A stretch of 64,000 nucleotides of DNA, taken from contig JADLFH010000052.1 of NCBI GenBank assembly GCA_020845705.1, forward strand, positions 1 to 64,000, written 5' to 3'. Shown here in pieces: positions 7,631-15,145 of this stretch. Source of the DNA: Microthrixaceae bacterium. GTDB taxonomy: Bacteria; Actinomycetota; Acidimicrobiia; Acidimicrobiales; Microtrichaceae. The translations under genes were made by a program, and so were the position numbers. How positions within the stretch are numbered: position 1 is the first letter of the stretch; the number at the start of each line of letters is the position of its first letter. The notes below the pieces were generated by a model. That model ran no database searches and was not told where the DNA came from. It worked only from the letters and a program-made list of their open reading frames with translations.

Positions 7631-8783
7631 AGGTGCACGTCTGGACGACGTGCTCGACCGGATCCGTGCAGAGCACGGCCCCGACGCCAACATCGTCAGC
7701 GCAGACCTGACGCGCTCGGGTGGCCTGGGGGGCTTCTTCGCCCGCGAGACCTTCCAGGTGGTCGTGGAGCTCGACCCCCCTGCGCCGGCTCCCGCAGCGC
7801 CGGCACCTGTGTCCGAGGTGCCACCACCGCCGCAGTTCGTGCCGATCCCACCTGCCCAGGCGACCCCGGCGCCGGCCGGGGCGCCGCGCCGAGTGGCTCC
7901 GGGGGACTTCGCCCGAATGCTCGCCGACATGATCGACGACCCTGACCCTCTCTCCGACGCTCCGACGCCCGTAGCGGATCTCCTGCCACCAGAGCTCCCC
8001 GCGGCAGCGGTTGCTGCGCGCGGCCCGGTGCCCGAGGCACTGTCGCAGGTGGCGCGGATCGCGGGGATGGCGGAGGCAACCGACCTCGCCCCGGTGGGTA
8101 TCGGCGAGTTGATCAGCCGGCTCGGCCGCCTGGTGAAGCCGCCGCGACCCACCCCGACCGAGGGCGTCATCGCCGTGGTGGGCCCGCGGGGCGACGCCAT
8201 CGAAGCGGCCGTCGCACTTGCCACCTCATGGGGACGTGCGCCCTCGGAGGTGCTCGTCGCCGCGCCGACAGACCCCGGGGTCACACCCGCGACCATCGGG
8301 ATGGTGGTGGCCGAGAGCGTCCGCCGCCGCCGGCTGCGTGGCCATGACGGCGCTGCACTCGTGGCAGTCGCCGTGATGCCGGGGCCCGATGGACAGCGTT
8401 GGGCCGCGGAGACCCTTGGTGCGATCGCCCCTGCGCAGATCCGTCTGGCGGTTGCCGGCTGGCGGCCGATCGAACGGGTGACCCAGACGCTTGCCGGCAT
8501 CGGCGGGGTCGACGTCGTCGACCTGGTCGCCCTCGACGGAGCATCGACTCCCGAAGCGTTCCTGCGCCTGGGTGTGCCGATCGCAACCGTCGACGGCCAC
8601 CCGTCCACGCCCGCTCTTTGGGCGGCACTGTTGGTGGATTGCGGTCGTGCAGCAGCCTTGTGTGACGAGGGCGAGGATCGGGTTGAGCACGTCGAGCGGA
8701 TCGTTCTCGAAGACCCCCACCCCTCGGGGCCCGTGACACCGGTCTTCCCCCGTGTAGCCAGCCGGACTTCGGTCGATCGGTAG
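7608..8783 (+). CDS. FlhF-like protein with degenerate GTPase domain
   Basis: FlhF is an SRP-type GTPase that places flagella in many bacteria. The N-terminal B-domain signature is intact (LDDVLDRIRAEHGPDANIVS, residues 12-31). A Pro/Ala-rich linker follows, then a helical N domain (about 120-185), then the G domain. The P-loop expected as GxxGxGKTT reads GPRGDAIEAA, with no lysine or threonine. The TKLD guanine-specificity motif reads VALD in DLVALDGASTPEAFLRLG, and the G3 motif DTAGR is not visible. Nucleotide binding is therefore doubtful. The start is TTG 7608 inside the flhA end; it is followed closely by fliW. Confidence 0.8.
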   Translation: MTRQLRYEGARLDDVLDRIRAEHGPDANIVSADLTRSGGLGGFFARETFQVVVELDPPAPAPAAPAPVSEVPPPPQFVPIPPAQATPAPAGAPRRVAPGDFARMLADMIDDPDPLSDAPTPVADLLPPELPAAAVAARGPVPEALSQVARIAGMAEATDLAPVGIGELISRLGRLVKPPRPTPTEGVIAVVGPRGDAIEAAVALATSWGRAPSEVLVAAPTDPGVTPATIGMVVAESVRRRRLRGHDGAALVAVAVMPGPDGQRWAAETLGAIAPAQIRLAVAGWRPIERVTQTLAGIGGVDVVDLVALDGASTPEAFLRLGVPIATVDGHPSTPALWAALLVDCGRAAALCDEGEDRVEHVERIVLEDPHPSGPVTPVFPRVASRTSVDR

Positions 8784-8789
8784 GCTTCG

Positions 8790-9215
8790 ATGATGCTCCT
8801 GGAATCAGAGCGACTCGGCGTGATCGAGGTCGACGAGTCGAGCTTCATCGAGCTCCCGAGTGGTTTGCTGGGCTTCGAACAGACCCGTCGCTTCGCCCTC
8901 GTTCAGGCCGACGAAGTGGGCGCCTACAGCTGGCTGCACTCGGTGGAGGATCCCGGCCTGGCGTTCCTCACGGTGGTGCCGAGCTTCTTCTTCCCCGACT
9001 ACGAGCCGGATGTGCCCGACGACGACGTCGAGGCACTCGATCTCACCGATCCCGACGACGCCCAGGTGCTCTGCCTGGTCACGATCGCCGGTGACGACGT
9101 GACCGCGAACCTCCTGGGGCCGGTGGTGCTGAACGTGGCGAATCGCACTGCACGCCAGGTGGTGCTGGCCGACCAGGGCTGGTCGACCCGCGAACCGTTG
9201 ATGCGGGCCAACTGA
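8790..9215 (+). CDS. Flagellar assembly factor FliW
   Basis: FliW binds flagellin and, when free, binds CsrA to relieve its repression of flagellin translation. The 141-residue product has standard FliW blocks: ELPSGLLGFEQTRRFALVQ, the DPGLAFLTV segment, and GPVVLNVANRTARQVVL near the C terminus. Tandem ATG codons at 8790 and 8793 leave the exact start uncertain. The gene ends on the first base of csrA, the usual linked arrangement. Position after flhF supports a role in flagellin homeostasis; flagellin itself is not in this window. Confidence 0.95.
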   Translation: MMLLESERLGVIEVDESSFIELPSGLLGFEQTRRFALVQADEVGAYSWLHSVEDPGLAFLTVVPSFFFPDYEPDVPDDDVEALDLTDPDDAQVLCLVTIAGDDVTANLLGPVVLNVANRTARQVVLADQGWSTREPLMRAN

Positions 9216-9439
9216 TGCTCGTTCTGAGCCGAAAAGTGGGCGAGTCGATCGTGATCGGCTCGGAGGTGACCATCACCGTGCTCGAGGTACGTGGCGACCA
9301 CGCGCGCATCGGAATCCAGGCCCCCCGATCGGTGTCGGTCCATCGCCAGGAGGTTCACGACGAGTTGGTGAGGACCAACCGTGCCGCCACCTCCACCCAG
9401 GCCGCCGACCTGACGCGCCTGCCCAAACCTTCCACCTGA
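9215..9439 (+). CDS. Translational regulator CsrA
   Basis: CsrA is a small dimeric RNA-binding protein that blocks translation by binding GGA motifs near ribosome sites. The 74-residue product begins MLVLSRKVGESIVIGSEVTI and continues with the conserved RIGIQAPRSVSVHRQEV strand/helix region. Its start overlaps the fliW stop, consistent with the FliW-CsrA flagellin switch. A short C-terminal tail of about 15 residues exceeds the minimal CsrA core. Confidence 0.96.
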   Translation: MLVLSRKVGESIVIGSEVTITVLEVRGDHARIGIQAPRSVSVHRQEVHDELVRTNRAATSTQAADLTRLPKPST

Positions 9440-9473
9440 TCCCCCTTGGGGCGGCGTCGGTAGTCTCGGATTC

Positions 9474-10409
9474 GTGGCAGATCGACGTTTCAGATTCGCA
9501 GCAGAGCTGCACAGCCCCCTCGATGGATCCACCTGGGCGGACTCCGCCAGGGAACTGGAGGCCCTCGGCTATTCGACGCTGTTCGTCCCCGATCACTTCG
9601 ACGAAGGGCTGGGGCCGATCGCTGCGATGGCAACCGCCGCTGCGGTGACCACCACCCTGGGCGTCGGTGCCCTCGTGTTCGACTGCGACTTCCGGCATCC
9701 GGCGGTGCTGGCTCGGGAGTTGGCGACGGTCGATCAGGTCTCGGAGGGACGTCTGGAGGTGGGTCTGGGCGCAGGCTGGAAGAACCTCGACTACCAGCGC
9801 TCGGGTATCCCCATGGATCCGCCGAAGGTCCGTGTGGATCGGATGATCGAGTATCTGGCGGTTCTGAAAGGGCTCTTCGGTGGCGGAGAGTTCAGCTTCG
9901 CCGGCGAGCACTTCGCCATCTCCAACCTCGACGGGACGCCCGCGCCGTATCGACCTGAGGGTCCACCCGTCCTCATCGGCGGCGGCGGCAGGCGGGTGCT
10001 GCGATTCGCAGGGGCCAACGCGGACATCGTGGGCGTCAACGCGTCCATCCATTCCGGTGAAGTCGATTCGGCAGCCGCCCAGGATGGTCACCCCGACCGC
10101 ATCGACGAAAAGGTCGCCTGGGTTCGCGAAGGTGCGGGCCCTCGGTTCGAGGAGCTCGAGCTGAACGCGTGGCTCGGTGCCGCGGAGATCACGGAGAACT
10201 CCGCGGCGGCCGCGGAGTTCCTGGCGCAGGTGTTCGGCGTCCCAGCGGCCGACGCCCTTTCCTCCCCGCTGGTGCTCATCGGCAGCGAGTCGGAGATCGG
10301 CGAGCGCCTCGCGCAGCGGCGCGAGCGGTGGGGCTACTCCTACCACGTGATCCCCGGTGATCAGGCCCGGGCCTTCGGTCCGCTCGTCGCCTCTTTGACG
10401 GGTTCGTGA
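9474..10409 (+). CDS. LLM-family F420-dependent oxidoreductase
   Basis: The 311-residue product belongs to the luciferase-like monooxygenase superfamily, probably the F420-linked subgroup with TIGR03621-like layout. Visible signatures are the N-terminal FRFAAELHSPLD, the barrel strand LGYSTLFVPDHF, GRLEVGLGAGW and VLIGGGGRRVLRFAGANADI. Family members use reduced or oxidised F420 or flavin on diverse small molecules; the substrate cannot be read from sequence. GTG 9474 starts the gene 34 bases after csrA, with a TAGTCT candidate -10 box at about 9461. Confidence 0.8.
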   Translation: MADRRFRFAAELHSPLDGSTWADSARELEALGYSTLFVPDHFDEGLGPIAAMATAAAVTTTLGVGALVFDCDFRHPAVLARELATVDQVSEGRLEVGLGAGWKNLDYQRSGIPMDPPKVRVDRMIEYLAVLKGLFGGGEFSFAGEHFAISNLDGTPAPYRPEGPPVLIGGGGRRVLRFAGANADIVGVNASIHSGEVDSAAAQDGHPDRIDEKVAWVREGAGPRFEELELNAWLGAAEITENSAAAAEFLAQVFGVPAADALSSPLVLIGSESEIGERLAQRRERWGYSYHVIPGDQARAFGPLVASLTGS

Positions 10410-10433
10410 GGAATTCTTCCCGAATGGCTGGCA

Positions 10434-10450
10434 TTGGCACCCCGATTGCC
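10434..10450 (+). promoter_or_regulatory. Sigma-54-like promoter match
   Basis: TTGGCACCCCGATTGCC has GG and GC separated by exactly ten bases, as in the sigma-54 consensus TGGCAC-N5-TTGC. It lies 93 bases before the lipoprotein start. RpoN is generally absent from Actinobacteria and none is seen here, so this may be chance. Confidence 0.2.
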
Positions 10451-10496
10451 TGGAGAATGGGAACTCACTTCGCTGACCGAGCGCGGGGTCTGCATT

Positions 10497-10533
10497 CCTG
10501 CTAGGTGGCGAAGGTGGCGGTGAAACTAGGAGG
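10497..10533 (+). promoter_or_regulatory. Hairpin that would cover the ribosome site
   Basis: CCTGCTAG at 10497-10504 can pair with CTAGGAGG at 10526-10533, with one mismatch in eight. The second arm contains the AGGAGG ribosome-binding site of the lipoprotein gene, ten bases before ATG 10543. The loop carries the repeat GGTGGCG-AA-GGTGGCG. A translation-control leader is possible; no known riboswitch class was recognised. Confidence 0.35.
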
Positions 10534-10542
10534 CTTCCCCAG

Positions 10543-11934
10543 ATGGTTCGACCAGTAGGTGTTCGACGCTCCAGCGCGGCTATCGCGCTGGTGCTCGTGG
10601 TGGCGGCAGGTGTCTTGAGCGCCTGCCAGCCTGCGAAGGTCGGTGCGAAGTGCCGTAAGGGCTTCGCACGTGACAGTCGGTATGTGCTCGTGTGCAAGAA
10701 GGGCAAGTGGTCGCGGATGATGACCATTGCCGACTACTTGCGGCTCGTCGCGGCAGCCAAGAACCAGACCACTCCTGGGTCGACGCCGCCCGGGTCGACC
10801 CCACCGTCTCCCACGCCCCCCGGGCCGACTCCGCCCACTCCGCCGGCGCCTGTGCCCATTGCATGGAGCCTCGTGAGCAACGGCGCCGGTGACGGCATCG
10901 GCTACGCGTCGGCCCTGGTGGGTTCAACGGCGTTCGTGGGCGGCGCGTTCTCCAGCGTCACCGACGGAACCAACGTGCGGGCCCGTGGCGGGCTGGCGGC
11001 CTTCGACGCGAAGACCGGTGCCCTCAAGGACGGCTTCGTGGCCAACACCAACGGTGTGGTGAAGGCCCTCGCCACCGATGGTGCTTACCTGTACGTGGGT
11101 GGCACCTTCACGGTCATCAACGGTCAGGCCCGCGCCTATCTGGCGAAGCTCGACCCCAACACGGGCGCTGTGGTGCCTTGGGTCCAGGACGCCGGCGACA
11201 AGGTGTACGCACTCGCCGTCAGCGACGACAAGCTCTATGTCGGTGGCATCTTCGACCAGCTCGGCGGCCTGAACCGTCGCCGTGCGGCGGCCATCGACTT
11301 GGACAGCGGTGCGGTGGATTCGACGTTCCATCCGACCATCGGTGGTGGCTCGGTGGACGCGATCGCTCCATCGCCCGATGACTCCAGCGTGTATGTCTCG
11401 GGCAGCTTCACCAACATCAACGGTGACGCCCACACTCTGTTGGCCAGACTCAGCACCAGCGGCGGCACGGTGCATCGTTCGGGCTCGGGCTGGACCAATC
11501 TGGTGAGCCCGCCCCTCGATCTCGAGGTGGCCGGCAACGGCGAACTGTTGGCCGCTATCGGTGGCGAGCAGAAGCTGCCGGGCAACAACCGGGTCGTCCG
11601 CTATCGCACAGACGGCAGCGAGGCCTGGCAGCAGACCTGCACACCGCCTGTGGGCTCCTCCGTCGAGACAGGAGACGCGCAGGCCGTGCATGAGGTCAAC
11701 GGTGTCGACTACGTCGGTTTCCACCAGGGATGCGAGGGCGACAGCACCTTCCAGATGCTCAAGCTGAACGGCGTCACCGGTGGCATCGACGGCAGCTTCA
11801 AGCCCTCGGTAGCCGGCTACTGGGGTCCGTATTCCATCTCGGGTGATTCCACAGCGATCATCTTCACGGGCGACTTCCCCAGCGTGAACGGCAACGCACG
11901 GCGGGGCTTCATCATCTACACCCCGGCACCCTGA
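10543..11934 (+). CDS. Secreted beta-propeller-like lipoprotein
   Basis: The product starts with a signal peptide ending in the lipobox LSAC (about residue 28), so it is probably a lipid-anchored extracellular protein. A small domain with C-x14-C and KGKW follows, then a Pro/Thr/Ser-rich spacer (about 75-105). The rest consists of repeated units of about 50-60 residues with the pattern LYVGGTFT..NG....LA.LD..TGAV, typical of DUF5122/delta-60 beta-propeller repeats. Units such as YVGGTFTVINGQARAYLAKL and YVSGSFTNINGDAHTLLARL are clear. Function is unknown; binding or adhesion are options. A strong AGGAGG site supports ATG 10543. Confidence 0.75.
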   Translation: MVRPVGVRRSSAAIALVLVVAAGVLSACQPAKVGAKCRKGFARDSRYVLVCKKGKWSRMMTIADYLRLVAAAKNQTTPGSTPPGSTPPSPTPPGPTPPTPPAPVPIAWSLVSNGAGDGIGYASALVGSTAFVGGAFSSVTDGTNVRARGGLAAFDAKTGALKDGFVANTNGVVKALATDGAYLYVGGTFTVINGQARAYLAKLDPNTGAVVPWVQDAGDKVYALAVSDDKLYVGGIFDQLGGLNRRRAAAIDLDSGAVDSTFHPTIGGGSVDAIAPSPDDSSVYVSGSFTNINGDAHTLLARLSTSGGTVHRSGSGWTNLVSPPLDLEVAGNGELLAAIGGEQKLPGNNRVVRYRTDGSEAWQQTCTPPVGSSVETGDAQAVHEVNGVDYVGFHQGCEGDSTFQMLKLNGVTGGIDGSFKPSVAGYWGPYSISGDSTAIIFTGDFPSVNGNARRGFIIYTPAP

Positions 11935-11941
11935 TCCGAGG

Positions 11942-11973
11942 CTGAGCGGCGGGTGGGCGGGCCCGTCGCTCAG
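11942..11973. terminator. Bidirectional hairpin terminator
   Basis: CTGAGCG at 11942-11948 pairs perfectly with CGCTCAG at 11967-11973, with an inner CGGG/CCCG stem. It lies between two convergent genes and overlaps the stop codon of the minus-strand hydrolase. There is no U-tract, so termination is inferred from position and stem strength. Confidence 0.6.
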
Positions 11974-14165
11974 GCCGGAGTGTTGTTGATCCCCAGAGCG
12001 TCGCGGGCCGGTTGTCCTCGCAGCGACCCCGCCTCGGGATGGTCGTCGGGGTGGTCGATGTCCACCGGCCACACTGGCAACACGAGCGCGGAGGGGTGAC
12101 ATCCGCCGGTTCCGACGGCGTGGCGGGCGCCTTGGACCACTGGTGCCTCGAAACACCAGAAGGGGTGATCGCGTCCCGGAGTGGACAGAGCGAGGCGCAG
12201 TGCGCTGCCTGGGCGGAAGACGTGGGTCACCGGGTAGAGCGGGAGCCGGAAGCGCAACCATTCACCCGGATGCAGCGGGCTGAGATCCTCGGGCGTGAAG
12301 GTGTAGTCGACACGCAGGTCATCGCTGTGGGCGGGATCCTCCACCCGGTGAACCGGCCGGTGCCAACCCGACTGCACCCGCACCTCGGTTCCGTCAGGTC
12401 GAACCTCGGTGAGCGTCGCCTGCACGGCGGTGTCCTCGGTGCCTGGACGCAACCACAGATCGACGTGCCCGCTGCCGGCGATCACCAACGGCTCCTCCAG
12501 GGGAGCCGACTGGTAGGCCACGCGGTGCTCGTCATCGAACCGCGTCCAGTTGATGGGCACCACGGGGAAGGTGAAGCGGTTCAGGTCGCTGAGAAGTTCG
12601 CTCGAGTAGGCGAGCTCACCCGCTTCGAGGTCGTCTAGGTACGCGTCGGCGGACTCGTCGCCGGAGGGCTCCTCTGCCAGCCGCGCTCCGGGCGCCAGCC
12701 ACCACCGGTGTGGCTCGGTACCGGGTGGGGGGAAGGAGGGAGCCGTCGTCTCGTAACGGTGGGCGGTGGCGCCCGCGACCTCGTGTCCGGCGCCGTTCTC
12801 GAAGAGGATCCGAACCCTGGGCTCGGAGAGGTACTCCCCCAGAGCGGCATCGAAGTCCTCGCCGTGGTGGGTGAATCGATCGGCCTCCAACTCGGTCTCG
12901 AAGCCGAAGACCGAGGCGAACTGCGCCGGCGCGAACATACGGATGAGGTCGGGCACCCTGGGCACGCGGCGTGCCACGTGGAACGACAGGAACTCGAACC
13001 AACGGTTGATGACCATCGGGCTGTAGCCGTCGGGGTGATGTCCGTTGAACACAGTGAAACGGGTGTGGGCGGAGTTGTGGAACCGTTCCAGCATCAGCGC
13101 GAACCGGCTTCCGGTCTGCTCGTCCTGCCAGGCTCCTGTGAGGTAGACGGGAACCTCGATGCGGTCCACGTAGTGGGCGACACGGCGGGCTTCGAGGCTG
13201 GGCCGGAACCGTTCGATCGCCCTGCCGAATCGCTCGAAGTCGAAGTTCTGCGAACGGATGCGCTGGTTCTGCCGAGCGATCTCGTCACCGGCGTCGATCC
13301 GAGCCTGATCCCACGACTGGCCGCCGGCCTGCGTCTCGGCGTCTCGCATCGCCAGCCACGCACGCGTGAAGCCCGAGTTGTAGACGCCGCCGGGCCACTG
13401 CTGGCGCCACAGGTCGTCGATGACCGACAACGGGGTGATGGCCGCAAGATGCGGTGGGCGGGTGGCGGCCACGTAGAGCTGGCTGATGCCCGGATAGCTG
13501 AGACCCACCATCCCGGGTCGACCGTGCGCGACCCACGGCTGGCGTGCAACGGTCTCGACCACGTCGTATCCGTCGGCGGCCTGAGCCGGGCTGAACACGT
13601 CGAAGACGCCGCCCGAACACCCTGTGCCGCGCATGTTGACTCCGACGGTCGCGAAGCCGAGGAGGTTGGCGAGCAGTGTGCCGGGCTGGGGTTCGTCGGG
13701 GTTCGAGGGGCTGTAGCCCGAGTATTCGATCACCGTGGGCCATGGTGGTGGTCCGTAGAGATCCTCGTTGGGGAAGCGGACCATCACCGAGAGCAACACG
13801 CCATCGCGAACCCGGAGGTAGCCGAAGCCCTCGCCCAGAGCCTGGTTGTGGAGGGCGGGGTCGGGATGGTCATCGACGCCCAGCACGTCGACATCGCCGA
13901 GTGGTGCCTGGGCGGTGGTGTCGAACACGCGGTACCGACCCGGCTCCAGGGTGTGGCCCTCGGCGATGGCTGCGGCCAGATCGTCGGTGGAGGCGAGGGT
14001 CCGATGGGCGGGCGGCACGAACGCCAGGTGTGCGTTGCCGACCTCGTCCACCACGAGCGTGGCGATCGGCGTGCCGTCGGCGCGCTCAACCCGGAGGTGA
14101 CTCCCGGGTCGGGCCCCGCCGATGGTGATCGTCTCGACGCCGCCACTTACCTCTGTTCCGCTCAT
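11970..14165 (-). CDS. CocE/NonD-family (peptidase S15-like) hydrolase
   Basis: The enzyme belongs to the X-Pro dipeptidyl-peptidase/cocaine esterase group of alpha/beta hydrolases. After an N-terminal beta domain of about 100 residues, the catalytic domain shows NMRGTGCSGG and the nucleophile motif GLSYPGIS. The C-terminal jelly-roll domain (about 500 onward) is typical, with LRPGTEDTAVQATLTEV and the closing HPSALVLPVWP region. ATG at 14165 is chosen because AAGGGG lies five bases before it; an in-frame GTG at 14171 is the alternative. No signal peptide is seen. Substrate unknown; esters or amides are typical. Confidence 0.85.
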   Translation of the reverse strand: MSGTEVSGGVETITIGGARPGSHLRVERADGTPIATLVVDEVGNAHLAFVPPAHRTLASTDDLAAAIAEGHTLEPGRYRVFDTTAQAPLGDVDVLGVDDHPDPALHNQALGEGFGYLRVRDGVLLSVMVRFPNEDLYGPPPWPTVIEYSGYSPSNPDEPQPGTLLANLLGFATVGVNMRGTGCSGGVFDVFSPAQAADGYDVVETVARQPWVAHGRPGMVGLSYPGISQLYVAATRPPHLAAITPLSVIDDLWRQQWPGGVYNSGFTRAWLAMRDAETQAGGQSWDQARIDAGDEIARQNQRIRSQNFDFERFGRAIERFRPSLEARRVAHYVDRIEVPVYLTGAWQDEQTGSRFALMLERFHNSAHTRFTVFNGHHPDGYSPMVINRWFEFLSFHVARRVPRVPDLIRMFAPAQFASVFGFETELEADRFTHHGEDFDAALGEYLSEPRVRILFENGAGHEVAGATAHRYETTAPSFPPPGTEPHRWWLAPGARLAEEPSGDESADAYLDDLEAGELAYSSELLSDLNRFTFPVVPINWTRFDDEHRVAYQSAPLEEPLVIAGSGHVDLWLRPGTEDTAVQATLTEVRPDGTEVRVQSGWHRPVHRVEDPAHSDDLRVDYTFTPEDLSPLHPGEWLRFRLPLYPVTHVFRPGSALRLALSTPGRDHPFWCFEAPVVQGARHAVGTGGCHPSALVLPVWPVDIDHPDDHPEAGSLRGQPARDALGINNTPA

Positions 14166-14205
14166 TGTCACCCCTTGGCGATCTGCGGCCGTTCGACGAA
14201 ACCGC

Positions 14206-15057
14206 TCAGCGTTGCAGTCTCCCCCTCATGACGGAGGTAGCGCCATCGGCGCCGGCGTCGTCATCGGAGCCCAGCGAGAGGTCGACGGTTCGGAACGTGC
14301 GCTTCTCCACCTCGTGGGGGAGCGGAAACGTCTCGTCAACCCGGGCGGCGGGGTTCCTCAGCCGGCCGAGCACCACCTTCTGGGAGTGGTCGTCGACAAG
14401 TGCCAGCTCGTAGAAGGACCCCGTCGACAGGTACGGCGGCGTATCCATCCTGATCCGCAGCTCCCGCCGGCCGTCACGCTGTTGGAGCGTGGCCGTGCCT
14501 GATGCCAACCCGACATCCAGGTCGCCGACGGGCTCAAGGGTGGCTGTTGCCAGCGTCGTGGTGCCGTCCCCTCCGGTGAACAGCACCGTAGCCACGGCGG
14601 CCGCAGCGATCGCAGCGACCACGGCGCCGGCCAGTGCCCATCGTGGGACACCGGAGCGACCACGGTCCCTGCGCTCGGCCGGCGAGTCGTCGGCGGCTTC
14701 GGTCGGCCCGTCGAGCTCGGCGGGACGAACCCGCCGTTCGATACGGCTCCACACCGCCGCCGGAGGGTTCGGCAACGAACCCGGATCGGTGTCGAGCAGC
14801 TCGCGTGCGACCGCGTCGATCGACGCCTCGTCGACCACGATCCGGAGGTTCTTCGGGGTCTGTCGGCCCGTTGTTGTTGCCTTCGGGAAACGCAGGCTGG
14901 ACACCGCCTCCTTGGTCGCGACGGAAAGGAGCCACTCCCCTAGGTCGTCGTCGGTGCCCAGCGCGGAACCCTGTGCCCAGGCATCGGTGAAGGTCTCGGC
15001 GGTGAGTCGGCCGGTCTCGGAGGAGTGGGTCGTTCGCACGAAGAGTTCGTGGACCAC
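14206..15057 (-). CDS. Sigma-70 region 2-like / RskA-like anti-sigma fusion
   Basis: The N-terminal part resembles region 2 of an ECF sigma factor: AETFTDAWAQG and WLLSVATKEAVSSLR match the usual QETFLRAW and WLLTIARN-like stretches. A linker with a possible zinc-free anti-sigma segment follows, then one membrane helix (about residues 143-163), then an extracytoplasmic domain resembling RskA, with SFYELALVDDHSQKVVLGRL and the closing SVMRGRL. No region 4 is seen, so it cannot be a normal sigma factor. GTG 15057 is only the first standard start; sigma-like sequence continues 22 codons upstream without one (see finding). It follows the PhoX-like gene directly. Confidence 0.6.
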   Translation of the reverse strand: MVHELFVRTTHSSETGRLTAETFTDAWAQGSALGTDDDLGEWLLSVATKEAVSSLRFPKATTTGRQTPKNLRIVVDEASIDAVARELLDTDPGSLPNPPAAVWSRIERRVRPAELDGPTEAADDSPAERRDRGRSGVPRWALAGAVVAAIAAAAVATVLFTGGDGTTTLATATLEPVGDLDVGLASGTATLQQRDGRRELRIRMDTPPYLSTGSFYELALVDDHSQKVVLGRLRNPAARVDETFPLPHEVEKRTFRTVDLSLGSDDDAGADGATSVMRGRLQR

Positions 15058-15145
15058 CCCGCCGTAGCGGTCGAAGGCCTCCCGAAGCGCTTCGGGATCC
15101 TGCTGGCGGAAGGCGGCGGTCAGTCCCTGTGATTCGATGGCTGCA

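Noticed and set aside
5543-8848. A 1101-codon open frame on the minus strand
   Set aside because: It runs opposite flhA and flhF. High GC makes stops rare in the antisense frames; the translation is rich in R, H, D and Q with no domain.
10434-10450. A true sigma-54 promoter
   Set aside because: The spacing match is exact but the sigma factor is usually missing in Actinobacteria, so it is kept only as a low-confidence site.
12708-14231. A 507-codon open frame on the plus strand
   Set aside because: Antisense to the well-supported CocE-like hydrolase; no recognised motif.
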